DNA of 64,000 nt from Pseudoflavonifractor sp. An44 (GTDB taxonomy: Bacteria > Bacillota > Clostridia > Oscillospirales > Oscillospiraceae), in NCBI RefSeq assembly GCF_002161675.1, contig NZ_NFIH01000015.1:1-64000 (forward strand). The letters run 5' to 3'. Below, in pieces: positions 43,342-53,428 of this stretch; position 1 is the stretch's first letter; each line of letters begins with the position of its first letter. The position numbers and the translations under genes were made by a program. The notes under the pieces were generated by a model. That model searched no databases. It worked only from the letters and a program-made list of their open reading frames with translations, and was not told where the DNA came from.

Positions 43342-43917
43342 TTAGAGTACCCCTTTGGTGGAGGTCACACCGCTGCCCACCACCTGGGCGGCCTCCTTCA
43401 GGGCCATTCCCAGGGATTTGTACAAGGCCTCGGTGATGTGATGGGCGTTGTCCCCGTACTCGCAGGTCTGGTGGAGGGTAATGCCGCCGTGGACGGCGAA
43501 GGCCTGCATAAATTCCTTAGTCAGACAGCTGTCATAACCCCCGATCATGGGCTGGGGCATGTTCGCCTGGAACACCAGATAGGGGCGGTTGGAGCAGTCC
43601 AGCACCGTGCGGCACAGAGCCTCGTCCATGGGCACATAGGCGGTGCCGAACCGGCGGATGCCCATCTTATCCCCCAGGGCCTGGCGAAAGGCCTGGCCCA
43701 GCACGATGCCCGTGTCCTCCACGGTGTGGTGGCCGTCCACGTACAGGTCCCCCTCCACCCGGAGGGTGAGCCCCCACCCGGCGTAAAAGGCCAGAGCGGT
43801 GAGCATATGGTCAAAAAATCCGATGCCCGTGGACACGGACACCGCGCCTCCCTCCAGGCAGAGGGAGAGGGAAATGTCCGTCTCCTTGGTCTTTCGGCTG
43901 ATTTCTGCGCATCTCAT
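43342..43917 (-). CDS. hisB: Imidazoleglycerol-phosphate dehydratase
   Basis: The 191-residue Mn enzyme turns IGP into imidazole acetol phosphate. It shows the duplicated half-domain with two metal motifs, DGHHTVEDTGI and YGDNAHHITEALYK. It is the single-function form without the phosphatase domain; no histidinol phosphatase gene is present in the window. Confidence 0.96.
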   Translation of the reverse strand: MRCAEISRKTKETDISLSLCLEGGAVSVSTGIGFFDHMLTALAFYAGWGLTLRVEGDLYVDGHHTVEDTGIVLGQAFRQALGDKMGIRRFGTAYVPMDEALCRTVLDCSNRPYLVFQANMPQPMIGGYDSCLTKEFMQAFAVHGGITLHQTCEYGDNAHHITEALYKSLGMALKEAAQVVGSGVTSTKGVL

Positions 43918-43920
43918 GGG

Positions 43921-45216
43921 TCAGCCCTCCTTTGCAAAGCGCACCTGGATGGAGTTGGCGTGGGCGGTGAGGTGCTCGGACTGGGCCAGAGTGATAATCT
44001 CATCCTTCACCCGCTCCAGGTCCTCCCGGCCATACTCCAGTACGCTGGTCTTTTTCACAAAGGAGTCCACCGACAAGGGGGAGAAGAACCGGGCGGTGCC
44101 GCTGGTGGGTAGCACGTGGTCCGGCCCTGCCATGTAATCCCCCAGAGGCTCCGGGGTATTGCCGCCCAGGAAGATGGCCCCGGCATTATGTATCAGCTCC
44201 AGCACTCGGCGGGGGTCCTCTGTGACGATCTCCATGTGCTCCGGGGCCACCTGATCGGCCAGTCTGGCGCAGGTCTCCAAGTCGGGGCAGATGATGGCGC
44301 AGCCGAAGTCCCGCAGGGACTGCTCCATGATCTCCCGGCGGCTTAAATAGCCCAACTGGCGGGTGATCTCTTTCTGCACCGCCTGAGCCAGCTCCATGCT
44401 GTCGGTGAGGAGCACTGCCGAGGCCAGAGGGTCGTGCTCGGCCTGGCTGAGCAGGTCGGCAGCCATGTGGCAGGGGTTGGCGGTTTCATCGGCGATGACC
44501 AGCACCTCGGAGGGACCCGCCACCATGTCAATGTCCAGGTTGCCGTAGGCCATGCGTTTGGCCTCCGCCACAAACGCGTTGCCCGGGCCCACCAGCTTGT
44601 CCACCCGGGGGATGAAGCCCGCCCCATAGGTGAGGGCGGCCACCGCCTGAGCGCCGCCCACAGCGATGCATCGGTCCACACCTGCCACCCAGGCGGCGGC
44701 CAGCACCACGTCGCTGAGGTTTTCCGTGGGCGGGGTGACCATGATAACCTCTTCCACCCCCGCCACCTTGGCAGGAATCACATTCATGAGCACCGAGCTG
44801 GGGTAGGCGGCACGGCCACCGGGGACGTACACCCCCACCCGCTGCAAGGGGCGGACCAGCCGCCCCACCTTGCCCCCGCTGGGGCTGTCCCACAGACGAA
44901 GGCCCATCTGCACCTCGCTCAACAGCTCCTGCTGATAGGCCCGGATGTGCTGGGCGCTGCGCTGGAGGGCGGCTAGCAGGTCCGGGGCAATCCGCCCCGC
45001 CGCCTGCTCCAGCTCCTCCATGGACACCTCTCGGGGCGGGTTTTGGTCAAATTTCACGGAGTACTCCTCCACCGCCTCGTAGCCCCGGGCCCGCACATCT
45101 TCCATGATGGCCGCCACACTGCGCTGAATCTCCGCCCCGGTCTGGGCGGCACGGGAGCGCATGGACGCCAATTTTTCCTGTTCACGGCCTTCTCCGGCCA
45201 CCACCAATTCCAACAT
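43921..45216 (-). CDS. hisD: Histidinol dehydrogenase
   Basis: The 431-residue Zn enzyme oxidises histidinol to histidine in two NAD-dependent steps. GPSEVLVIADETANP and the active-site stretch VAPEHMEI are present. The gene lies 19 bp after hisG. Confidence 0.96.
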   Translation of the reverse strand: MLELVVAGEGREQEKLASMRSRAAQTGAEIQRSVAAIMEDVRARGYEAVEEYSVKFDQNPPREVSMEELEQAAGRIAPDLLAALQRSAQHIRAYQQELLSEVQMGLRLWDSPSGGKVGRLVRPLQRVGVYVPGGRAAYPSSVLMNVIPAKVAGVEEVIMVTPPTENLSDVVLAAAWVAGVDRCIAVGGAQAVAALTYGAGFIPRVDKLVGPGNAFVAEAKRMAYGNLDIDMVAGPSEVLVIADETANPCHMAADLLSQAEHDPLASAVLLTDSMELAQAVQKEITRQLGYLSRREIMEQSLRDFGCAIICPDLETCARLADQVAPEHMEIVTEDPRRVLELIHNAGAIFLGGNTPEPLGDYMAGPDHVLPTSGTARFFSPLSVDSFVKKTSVLEYGREDLERVKDEIITLAQSEHLTAHANSIQVRFAKEG

Positions 45217-45235
45217 ATCCGTCTCCCCTTTTCTC

Positions 45236-45874
45236 TCAAGTGCCGGACAGGTTGGCCTGGCACTGCTGGATGAAGTCTAAAATCTCCTGTTTGTGTAGCT
45301 TCATGCTGGCGGTATTCACAATGAGCCGGGCAGACACCTGGGCCACATCCTCGATGGGGGTGAGGCCATTCTCTTTCAGGGTGGCCCCCGTCTCCACGAT
45401 ATCCACGATGCCGTCAGCCAGCCCCAAGATGGGAGCCAGCTCCACGCTGCCCTCAATCTTGATCATGTCCACGTCCATTCCCTTGCGCTCAAAGAACGCC
45501 CGGGTGACAGCGGGGTACTTGGAGGCCACTCGGCGGGTCTTATAGGTGGCGTAGAAGTCGGTGCCCTCTTTCACGGCCAGGGCAAACCGACACCGCCCAA
45601 AGCCCAGGTCCAGAACCTCGTAGAAGGCGCCCCCCTTTTCCAGAATGGTGTCCTTGCCCACAATACCCAAATCACACACCCCGTGCTCCACATAGGTGAT
45701 GACATCGGGGGCCTTGGCCAGCACCGCATCCAAGGGGTAGTTGGGTACCGAGTGGATGAGCCGCCGCCCTGGGTGCCGGATGGGGGTGCAGTCCAGCCCC
45801 ATCTTCTCAAATAGCTCCACCGATTTGTCTTGCAGACGCCCCTTGGTCAGGGCGATTCTCAGTCGCTGACTCAT
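45236..45874 (-). CDS. hisG: ATP phosphoribosyltransferase, short form
   Basis: The 212-residue catalytic subunit starts histidine synthesis from ATP and PRPP. It lacks the C-terminal regulatory domain of long HisG and so needs HisZ, encoded just upstream. ALTKGRLQ near the start and a PRPP loop (DIVETGATLKENGL) are visible. The ATG at 45874 overlaps the hisZ stop in ATGA; the frame is open upstream but lies inside hisZ. Confidence 0.95.
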   Translation of the reverse strand: MSQRLRIALTKGRLQDKSVELFEKMGLDCTPIRHPGRRLIHSVPNYPLDAVLAKAPDVITYVEHGVCDLGIVGKDTILEKGGAFYEVLDLGFGRCRFALAVKEGTDFYATYKTRRVASKYPAVTRAFFERKGMDVDMIKIEGSVELAPILGLADGIVDIVETGATLKENGLTPIEDVAQVSARLIVNTASMKLHKQEILDFIQQCQANLSGT

Positions 45875-47037
45875 ACCTCCAACCACCTCTCTCCGGAATT
45901 GTCCAGGCACAGCACTTGCAAGGCACCCTTCTCACTGGCCAAATTCATGGTGCTGGACAGGGTGCGGCAAGGGGACAGCTCACAGGTGCCGGCGGGCAGG
46001 CGGTCCATGACCTCCAGCGCTCGCCCCAGCAGGCCGCTCTCATAGTGGATGACGGTGCGCAGTTGGGGCACCTTCACCTCCAGGCAGCCACCCACAGCGT
46101 CCACGTCCACGGCAAAGCCCGTGGCCTCTGCCCGTCTGCCGAACAGCTCCACCAGGTTGTCGTATCTGCCACCGGACAGCACCGGGGCCCCTGCCCCGTT
46201 GGCATAGCCCCGGAACACCACCCCGGTGTAATAGTCGATCTGGTGGACCAGCCCCAGGTCGAAGCGCACATAGTCGCCATAACCCGCCTGGCACAACTCC
46301 CGGTACAGAAGCTCCAGATAGTCCAGGCTGGTACACGCCCCGGCCAGCGTCCGGGCCTCCTCCAGCACCTCTGCCCCGCCGAACAAGTACGGTAGGCGGC
46401 GGAGGGCGGCACAGTCAGGTTGGGCGGAGTAGGGCTCCAGGAAGTCGTTGAGGACGGCGTAGTTCTTACCCTCAATGAGCAGCCGCATCCGCTCCTGCTC
46501 CTCCTGGGGCATATTCATCCGGCTGGCCAGGTCCTGATAAAAGCCCACGTGGCCCACCTCGATGTGGAACCCGCTGAGGCCACAGGCCCGCAGGGCATCC
46601 ACCGCCAGGGTGATCATCTCCAGGTCCGCTTTCATTCCCGTAGCACCCAGCATCTCCACGCCACACTGGGCAATCTCGCTGCTGCCACCCTCGTGGGCGT
46701 TCCCAGAGCGGAACACGGTCTGATCGTAATACAGCCGCTGAGGCAGCGGCAGGGTTTTCAGTTTGGTAGCCGCCAGCCGGGCGATGGGGGTGGTGGTGTC
46801 CGGGCGCATGACCATGATCTTGCCCGATCGGTCAATGATTTTCAGCATGGTCTCCTGGGGCAACGGGCTCCCCGAGTGGACAAACAGGTCATAAAACTCC
46901 ACCTCGGGAGTGATGACCTCCGCATAGCCCCGGCGGCGGAACAAGTCCACCAGGGCACTCTGCACCTGACGCCGCTCCAGGCACTCAGCAAAGAGCCGGT
47001 CCCGGGTCCCCTCAGGGGTATTGAAGTGTATGTTCAT
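45871..47037 (-). CDS. hisZ: ATP phosphoribosyltransferase regulatory subunit
   Basis: The 388-residue protein is a paralogue of histidyl-tRNA synthetase that lacks aminoacylation and forms a complex with short HisG to give histidine feedback. The class II motif 2 region reads VMRPDTTTPIARL; the anticodon domain is missing. First gene of the operon hisZ-G-D-B-H-A-F-I-E. A good promoter lies 40 bp upstream. hisC and the histidinol phosphatase are not in this window. No T-box or attenuator leader was seen. Confidence 0.94.
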   Translation of the reverse strand: MNIHFNTPEGTRDRLFAECLERRQVQSALVDLFRRRGYAEVITPEVEFYDLFVHSGSPLPQETMLKIIDRSGKIMVMRPDTTTPIARLAATKLKTLPLPQRLYYDQTVFRSGNAHEGGSSEIAQCGVEMLGATGMKADLEMITLAVDALRACGLSGFHIEVGHVGFYQDLASRMNMPQEEQERMRLLIEGKNYAVLNDFLEPYSAQPDCAALRRLPYLFGGAEVLEEARTLAGACTSLDYLELLYRELCQAGYGDYVRFDLGLVHQIDYYTGVVFRGYANGAGAPVLSGGRYDNLVELFGRRAEATGFAVDVDAVGGCLEVKVPQLRTVIHYESGLLGRALEVMDRLPAGTCELSPCRTLSSTMNLASEKGALQVLCLDNSGERWLEV

Positions 47038-47074
47038 GGTGTTTCCAGCCTTTCTTTAGCTCGCTAGTGTAGTA

Positions 47075-47103
47075 AATATACCACAGAATCGACCGATTGT
47101 CAA
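47075..47103 (-). promoter_or_regulatory. his operon promoter
   Basis: On the minus strand TTGACA (47098-47103) and TATATT (47075-47080) are exactly 17 bp apart, 40 bp before the hisZ start. Confidence 0.8.
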
Positions 47104-47118
47104 CGGGGGGTATGACAA

Positions 47119-47139
47119 AGCCCCCTTGTGCAGGGGGCT
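47119..47139 (-). terminator. Terminator after polC
   Basis: AGCCCCC pairs with GGGGGCT around a 7-base loop and is followed on the minus strand by TTGTCAT, just after polC and just before the his promoter. Confidence 0.7.
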
Positions 47140-47150
47140 TATATCATAGA

Positions 47151-50100
47151 TTAAAAGAAAGAAAACTGGCTGCTGTCCGGCAGGTCGCCAAAGGCCCCCG
47201 CCTCTTTCAGCTGTTGCAGATGGGTGTTGGACACCTTGGTACAGGCCAGGGAGAACTCTTCAATGGAGATGAAGGTCTTCCCCTTCCGCTTCTCCATGAT
47301 GTCCCAGCCCACGGTTTCACCCAGGCCAGCCACCGAGGTAAAGGGAGGGATAAGGGCGTTGCGCTCCTCGTCCACCAGGAAGTTGATGGCGTGGGAGCGG
47401 GAGATATCCATGCGGGCGAAGGTGAGGCCACGGAGGTAGAACTCGTAGCACACTTCCAAGGTCACCAGCATGTCCTCTTCCACCGCAGAGGGGCGGTCCG
47501 CCTTATCCTTGGCGTTTTTCTTGGCCTGAATCTCCTTCATCTTCTGCTTGACCACCTCAATGCCCCGACACATGTACTTCTCATCAAAGGCCTTGGCACG
47601 GATGGAAAAGTAGGCGGCGTAGAACGCCAGGGGCCGATGCACCTTATACCAGGCGATGCGGAAGGCCATCATCACGTAGGCCACAGCGTGGGCCTTGGGG
47701 AACAGGTAGGCGATCTTCTTACAGGAGTCAATGTACCACTGGGGCACCCCGTGCTCCTTCATCTCGTCCTCAGCCCCCTCGGGCAGACCTCTGCCCTTTC
47801 GCACCGACTCCATGATCTTAAAGGCCCGGGTGTCCTTAAAGCCCTTGGAGATGAGGAAGATCATAATATCGTCACGACAGCCGATGGCCTCGTTAACCTG
47901 GGCGGTGCCAGACGTAATGAGGTCCTTGGCGTTGCCCAACCACACGTCGGTGCCGTGGGAGAAGCCAGACAGACGCACCAGAATATCGAACTGGTTGGGG
48001 TGTGTGTCCTCCAGCATGCCGCGCACGAAGGAGGTACCGAACTCGGGGATGGCCACCGCTCCGGTGGGGCCCAGGATGGGGTCATCCATGAATCCTAGCT
48101 TCTCAGAAGTAGTGAACAGACTCATGGTGTCCGGGTCGTCCAGAGGAATTTTCTGGGGGTCCACCTTGGTGATATCCTGGAGCATACGAATCATGGACGG
48201 GTCATCGTGGCCCAGCATGTCCAGCTTCAAGAGGTTGGACTCCATGGAGTGATATTCGAAATGGGTGGTGATGATGTCCGAGTCCTTATCGTCTGCCGGA
48301 TGCTGCACCGGGCAGAAGTCGTAAATCTCTTTGTCCTGGGGGATAACCACCATGCCGCCGGGGTGTTGTCCGGTGGTGCGCTTGACCCCCATACAGCCAC
48401 GGGCCAGGCGCAGCACCTCGGCAAAGGGCACGTTGTAGCGGCCCACCCGCTCCAGGTACTTGCGCACATAGCCGATGGCGGTTTTCTCCGCCACCGTGCC
48501 GATGGTGCCGGCTCGGAACACGTGGTTGCTGCCGAAGAGCTCAAAGGTGTACTTGTGGGCGCTGGACTGATACTCACCGGAGAAGTTCAGGTCGATATCC
48601 GGCACCTTGTCGCCGCCGAAGCCCAGGAAGGTCTCGAAGGGGATGTTGAAGCCGTCCTTGGCGTAGTCCGCCCCGCACACCGGGCACTTCATGTCCGGCA
48701 TATCGGCGCCGCAGCCGTAGCCGTGCTCCACGGCGTAGTCGAAGTCGGAGTGCTTGCAGTTGGGGCAGCGGTAGTGGGCGGGCAGCGAGTTTACCTCAGT
48801 GATGCCCGACATGAAGGCCACCAGGGAGGACCCCACCGAACCACGTGAGCCAACCAGGTAGCCGTGCTCCAGGGAGTTCTGCACCAACTTCTGGGCGGAC
48901 ATGTAGATGACGTCGTAGTGACAGCCGATGATATCTTTCAGCTCAGCGTTGATACGGTCCACCACAATCTGAGGCGGGTTCTCCCCATACAGGGCGTGGG
49001 CCTTGCCCCACACCAGGTCCTTCAGCTCGCCCTCGGAGTTTTCCAGCTTGGGGGTAAACAGGCCGTCGGGCAGAGGCCGCACGTTGTCGCACCAGGAGGC
49101 CACCAGAGCCGGGCTCTCTATAACCACCTCATGGGCGGTCTCCACCCCCAGATAGGCAAACTCTTTCAGCATCTCGTCGGTGGTGCGGAAATACAGGGGA
49201 TTCTCGCTGTCGGCGTCGTCAAACTCCTTGGCAGCCAGAAGGATGTGGCGGTAAATTTCCTCCTCCGGGTCGGTAAAGTGGACGTCGCCCGTGGCGCACA
49301 CTGGCTTGCCCAGCTTGTGGCCCAGCTCCACAATCTTCCGGTTAAAGTTGCGCAGGTCCTCCAGGGACTGGGCAATGCGTCGTCCCTCCTTGTCCGGCCG
49401 GAGCATGTAGGCGTTGTTGGACAGGGGCTGAATCTCCAGGTAGTCATACCAGGAGGCAATGCGCTCCAACTCCCGGTCGTCCTTGCCGTCCACCACCGCC
49501 CGGAACAGCTCTCCCGCCTCACAGGCAGAGCCCACAATGAGCCCTTCCCGGTTCTCATTGATGATGGACTTGGGCATGATGGGAAAGCGATTGAAGTGCT
49601 CCAGGTGGGACAGGGACACCAGCTTGTAGAGGTTGCGCAGGCCGGTCTGGTTCTTGGCCAGCAATATGAGGTGGTTGGCGCTGCGGCGGCCCCGTCCGCC
49701 CCGCTTCTTCCCAGCCAAGGCTCCGTTGATCTGGGATACCCGCTCCACCCCTAGTTCCCGGAGCATGGGAATCATAGCGGCGAAGATCTGGCCGCAGATG
49801 GCGGCGTCGTCGTCTGCCCGGTGGTGGTGGAAGGGAGGCAGTCCCAGGTGGGTGGACACGGTGTCCAGCTTGTGGTTGTTTAGCTGGGGGCACAGGTACT
49901 GGGCCAAAATGAGGGTATCAAAATAGAGGGGGTCAAAGTCCCGGCCCGCTCTCTGGCAGTAGGCCCGGACAAAGCCGGTATCAAACTCCGCATTGTGGGC
50001 CACCAGAGGGGTGTCCCCGGCCCAAGCCAGGAAATCCGCCACCGCCTGGGCGGGCTTGGGGGCGCCCCGCACCATCTCGTCGGTGATGCTGGTCAGGGAC

Positions 50101-51269
50101 ACCGTCTTGGGGCTCAAGGGGTGGCCGGGGTCTGCAAAGGTGGAGTAGTGCTCCAGCACCTCTTCCCCCCGCATACGCACAGCGCCAATTTCAATGATGG
50201 CATCCGTGTTGGGGTCCAGTCCGGTGGTCTCCAGGTCAAAGGCGATAAACTCTCCATCCAGAGGCATGTCCCCGGGGCCGTGCACCGACACCCGCTCGTC
50301 CACGTCATTTTGATAGTAGGCCTCCACGCCGTAGAGCACCTTAATTTTCTCCCCTCGGCCCGAGGCGTTGTAGGCATCGGGGAAGGACTGCACCACTCCG
50401 TGGTCGGTGATGGCAATGGCGGGATGTCCCCACTCGATGGCCCGCTTGACAATGGCCTTGCCGTCACACAGGGCGTCCATCATGGACATCTTGGTGTGGA
50501 GGTGGAGCTCAATGCGCTTCTCCTCTGCGGTGTCCTTGCGCCCCTCGGGCATGGGCACCTCGTTGATGCCGTAGGGCTCCAGCACCATGTCGTTTTCAAA
50601 GCGGCTCACATTCAGCCGCCCCTGGACCTGGACCCGCTGGCCCTTTTTGATGCCCTTGACGATGGGGTTGGCCACCTCTCCCTCCAGGAACTGATTGACC
50701 CGGATGGAGCCGGTGTTGTCGGTGATATCAAAGCAGATCACCCACGCCTTGCGCTTGGGCAGTTCCCGGTGCTCTACGTTGAACACGGTGCCCTCCACCA
50801 GCACGCTGCCCATATCCAATTGCAGCTCTCCCAGGGGCACCGGCTTTTTCTTGCCATTGATCTTGCCGTAGAGCTGCTTGACCTTGGGCTTGCCGTGTCC
50901 GCCGCCGGGTATGCTCTGATTGAGCACCTTGCGGCGCATGGCCTCCAGCTGGGCGTACAGGTCCCCACTAGTGGCGGGCTGAGGTGCCACTGGGGGCGTC
51001 TCCACCGCCACCGGGGCAGGCTGCGCCTCCGCCTGTGCGGCATGGAACTCCACCGCCGCCTGGTGCAGGTGGAACGCCCGGGCCAAGCTCTGCTGGACCT
51101 GATCCACCAGGTTGGGGGCCAATTGCTCCCCCTCCAGCTCCACCGTCATGGTGCGGGCCTGGCGATTCACCTTCACCCGGGTGGGGTAGGCTGCAAAAGA
51201 AGTCAATACCCCTTCGGGGAAGGGGTATTGACCAAAGGTCTCTTGAAATGTCACTTGCTTGTCTGACAT
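47151..51269 (-). CDS. polC: DNA polymerase III alpha subunit, PolC type
   Basis: The 1372-residue replicative polymerase of low-GC Gram-positives combines synthesis and proofreading. In order: an N-terminal region and OB domain (to about 250), PHP segments (IELHLHTKMSMMDAL), a DEDDh exonuclease near 342 (FDLETTGLDPNTDAIIEIG, later HNAEFDTGF), the second PHP part, a zinc module (CPNCKHSDF and CPVCG), and the catalytic palm with PDIDLNFSGEYQ. It is about 65 residues shorter than B. subtilis PolC, mainly in the N-terminal region. Last gene of the pyrH-to-polC run. Confidence 0.96.
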   Translation of the reverse strand: MSDKQVTFQETFGQYPFPEGVLTSFAAYPTRVKVNRQARTMTVELEGEQLAPNLVDQVQQSLARAFHLHQAAVEFHAAQAEAQPAPVAVETPPVAPQPATSGDLYAQLEAMRRKVLNQSIPGGGHGKPKVKQLYGKINGKKKPVPLGELQLDMGSVLVEGTVFNVEHRELPKRKAWVICFDITDNTGSIRVNQFLEGEVANPIVKGIKKGQRVQVQGRLNVSRFENDMVLEPYGINEVPMPEGRKDTAEEKRIELHLHTKMSMMDALCDGKAIVKRAIEWGHPAIAITDHGVVQSFPDAYNASGRGEKIKVLYGVEAYYQNDVDERVSVHGPGDMPLDGEFIAFDLETTGLDPNTDAIIEIGAVRMRGEEVLEHYSTFADPGHPLSPKTVSLTSITDEMVRGAPKPAQAVADFLAWAGDTPLVAHNAEFDTGFVRAYCQRAGRDFDPLYFDTLILAQYLCPQLNNHKLDTVSTHLGLPPFHHHRADDDAAICGQIFAAMIPMLRELGVERVSQINGALAGKKRGGRGRRSANHLILLAKNQTGLRNLYKLVSLSHLEHFNRFPIMPKSIINENREGLIVGSACEAGELFRAVVDGKDDRELERIASWYDYLEIQPLSNNAYMLRPDKEGRRIAQSLEDLRNFNRKIVELGHKLGKPVCATGDVHFTDPEEEIYRHILLAAKEFDDADSENPLYFRTTDEMLKEFAYLGVETAHEVVIESPALVASWCDNVRPLPDGLFTPKLENSEGELKDLVWGKAHALYGENPPQIVVDRINAELKDIIGCHYDVIYMSAQKLVQNSLEHGYLVGSRGSVGSSLVAFMSGITEVNSLPAHYRCPNCKHSDFDYAVEHGYGCGADMPDMKCPVCGADYAKDGFNIPFETFLGFGGDKVPDIDLNFSGEYQSSAHKYTFELFGSNHVFRAGTIGTVAEKTAIGYVRKYLERVGRYNVPFAEVLRLARGCMGVKRTTGQHPGGMVVIPQDKEIYDFCPVQHPADDKDSDIITTHFEYHSMESNLLKLDMLGHDDPSMIRMLQDITKVDPQKIPLDDPDTMSLFTTSEKLGFMDDPILGPTGAVAIPEFGTSFVRGMLEDTHPNQFDILVRLSGFSHGTDVWLGNAKDLITSGTAQVNEAIGCRDDIMIFLISKGFKDTRAFKIMESVRKGRGLPEGAEDEMKEHGVPQWYIDSCKKIAYLFPKAHAVAYVMMAFRIAWYKVHRPLAFYAAYFSIRAKAFDEKYMCRGIEVVKQKMKEIQAKKNAKDKADRPSAVEEDMLVTLEVCYEFYLRGLTFARMDISRSHAINFLVDEERNALIPPFTSVAGLGETVGWDIMEKRKGKTFISIEEFSLACTKVSNTHLQQLKEAGAFGDLPDSSQFSFF

Positions 51270-51284
51270 GAAATGTACTCCTTG

Positions 51285-52322
51285 TCACAGGGTATCAATA
51301 AGGGCCATGAGACGGGGAATGAGCTGGTCCTCCGGGACCTTGTCCACAATCTCCCCATGGAGGAAGAGCACGCCCTCCCCCTTGCCTCCGGCGATGCCCA
51401 CGTCGGCGTGGCGGGCCTCTCCAGGTCCGTTGACCACACACCCCATCACAGCCACGGTGATGGGCTTGTCCACGCCCTTCAAAAGCTCCTCCACCTTGTG
51501 GGCCATGGGGATGAGGTCAATCTGGGTCCGGCCACAGGTAGGACAGGAGATGAGCTCCGGGCCGTCCTTACGCAGGCCCACCGCCTTGAGAATCTTCTTG
51601 GCCAGCACGATCTCCTCCACCGGGTCGGCGGTGAGGGTGACCCGAAAGGTGTCACCGATGCCCAGGCCCAGCAGGCCGCCAATGCCAGCGGCGGACTTGA
51701 TGGAGCCAATGTCGGCAGTGCCCGCCTCGGTGACGCCCAGGTGCAGGGGGAAGTCATACTTCTGGGCCATGAGCTGATAGGCCCGCATGGTGGTGGGCAC
51801 CGAGGAGGACTTCATGGAGATGCAGATGTCCTCAAAGCCGTACTTCTCCAGCAGGGCCACGTGGCCCAGGGCACTCTCCACCAGGGCCTCTGGGGTGGGG
51901 CCGCCGTATTTCTCCAGCAGGGGCTTCTCCAGAGAGCCGCCGTTGACGCCGATGCGGATGGGGATGCCCCGCTCCTTGCAGGCTTTGGCCACCGCTTCCA
52001 CCCGGTCTTCCCCGCCAATGTTGCCGGGGTTGATGCGGATTTTATCAATGCCCCCCTCCACAGCGGTGAGGGCCAGCCGATAGTCGAAGTGGATGTCCGC
52101 CACCAGGGGCAGCGGGCTGCCCGCCTTCAAAGCGGCCACCGCCTGGGCGGCCCGCTCATCGGGGACGGCCACCCGGACGATCTCACAGCCAGCTGCCGCC
52201 AGGGCCCGAATCTGGGCCAGGGTGGCCTCCACGTCATGGGTGGGGGTGTTGGTCATGGATTGAATGGAGACGGGGGCGCCGCCTCCGATGGCGACGTTCC
52301 CCACATGAATTTGTCGAGTCAT
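51285..52322 (-). CDS. ispG: 4-hydroxy-3-methylbut-2-enyl diphosphate synthase
   Basis: The 345-residue 4Fe-4S enzyme makes HMBPP from MEcPP in the MEP isoprenoid pathway. Cluster Cys residues are in SCPTCGRTQ and in [15 protein letters not shown]. dxr, two genes earlier in this run, encodes another step of the same pathway. Confidence 0.97.
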   Translation of the reverse strand: MTRQIHVGNVAIGGGAPVSIQSMTNTPTHDVEATLAQIRALAAAGCEIVRVAVPDERAAQAVAALKAGSPLPLVADIHFDYRLALTAVEGGIDKIRINPGNIGGEDRVEAVAKACKERGIPIRIGVNGGSLEKPLLEKYGGPTPEALVESALGHVALLEKYGFEDICISMKSSSVPTTMRAYQLMAQKYDFPLHLGVTEAGTADIGSIKSAAGIGGLLGLGIGDTFRVTLTADPVEEIVLAKKILKAVGLRKDGPELISCPTCGRTQIDLIPMAHKVEELLKGVDKPITVAVMGCVVNGPGEARHADVGIAGGKGEGVLFLHGEIVDKVPEDQLIPRLMALIDTL

Positions 52323-52346
52323 GCAAGGTCACTTCCTTTCCAGTAT

Positions 52347-53417
52347 TTACACCACAATTTTCCACACATCCTGGAAGGCGATGAGAAGCATCACCACCAG
52401 CAGCAGCACCAGGGCCACAGCGTGGATATACCCCTCCAGCCGCTGGGGGATATGCCGCCGGAAAAAGAGGTACGAGATGGCGTTGAGCAGCACAAACAGC
52501 ACTCGCCCGCCATCCAGAGCGGGAATAGGCAGCATGTTCATCACGGCCAGGTTTACAGCGATTAGAGCCATGATATAGAACACATTCTGGACGCCTACCA
52601 AAATGGAGTCGGACTGGGTGCCTACCTCAGACACCACGTCCACCACGCCGATAACGCCGGACATCTGGTCCACGCCCACGCGGCCGGTGACCAAGTCGCC
52701 CAGGCTCATCCAGACGATGCGCACAAAGTCAAAGGTCTGGGCGGTGGCCAGTTTCACCCTGCCCCAGATGGACAGATCGTCTACCTGCTCAAAGATCAGG
52801 CCAAACCCATAGGCGTCTTGACCGTCGTACTGGTATTCAAAGCGCTCCATGGGCAGGTCCTTGAGTACCACCTTCTCCCCGTCTCGCCGTACCGTCAGAT
52901 CGATGCCATTGCCGTCGTTGCGGGAGAGGAACGTGAGCACATCCTCATAGACCCAGATACCGTGGCCATCCACGGAGAGGATTTCATCCCCCACCATAAG
53001 CCCCGACTCCCCTTCCAGCTGGAATCCGTCGGCCAGCTGGGTAATGACAGGCACCCGCACTTGGGTCACTCCCATATACAGCACCAGGACGATGACCAGG
53101 CCCATGAGAAAGTGCATGAACGAGCCCGCGCACAGGACAATGATCTTTTTCCAGGCGGGCTGGATGCTGAAGGCCCGCTCGTCCCCGGTGGCCTCGTCCT
53201 CCCCTTCCATGGCGCAGTAGCCGCCGACGGGGAAGGCCCGCAGGGAGTACTGAGTCTCGCCACGGGTACGGCTCCACAGCGCCGGACCCATACCGATGGC
53301 AAATTCATTCACTCGGATTCCCAACAGCTTGGCAGTGATAAAGTGCCCGAACTCGTGAATGGCAATCATCACGCCGAAGATGAGAATTGCCAAGAGAATA
53401 AAGAAGATTCGCTCCAA
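52347..53417 (-). CDS. rseP: Site-2 membrane metalloprotease
   Basis: The 356-residue M50 protease cuts membrane proteins inside the bilayer, in Gram-positives typically anti-sigma factors or remnant signal peptides. The zinc motif HEFGH is near residue 22, a PDZ domain lies in the middle (MVGDEILSVDGHGI), and the third ligand is in NMLPIPALDGGR. It sits between dxr and ispG, the usual place in Clostridia. Confidence 0.93.
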   Translation of the reverse strand: MERIFFILLAILIFGVMIAIHEFGHFITAKLLGIRVNEFAIGMGPALWSRTRGETQYSLRAFPVGGYCAMEGEDEATGDERAFSIQPAWKKIIVLCAGSFMHFLMGLVIVLVLYMGVTQVRVPVITQLADGFQLEGESGLMVGDEILSVDGHGIWVYEDVLTFLSRNDGNGIDLTVRRDGEKVVLKDLPMERFEYQYDGQDAYGFGLIFEQVDDLSIWGRVKLATAQTFDFVRIVWMSLGDLVTGRVGVDQMSGVIGVVDVVSEVGTQSDSILVGVQNVFYIMALIAVNLAVMNMLPIPALDGGRVLFVLLNAISYLFFRRHIPQRLEGYIHAVALVLLLVVMLLIAFQDVWKIVV

Positions 53418-53428
53418 AGATATTCACC

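Noticed and set aside
47038-47103. T-box or His-rich leader peptide before hisZ
   Set aside because: Only about 35 bases separate the promoter from hisZ, too few for either.
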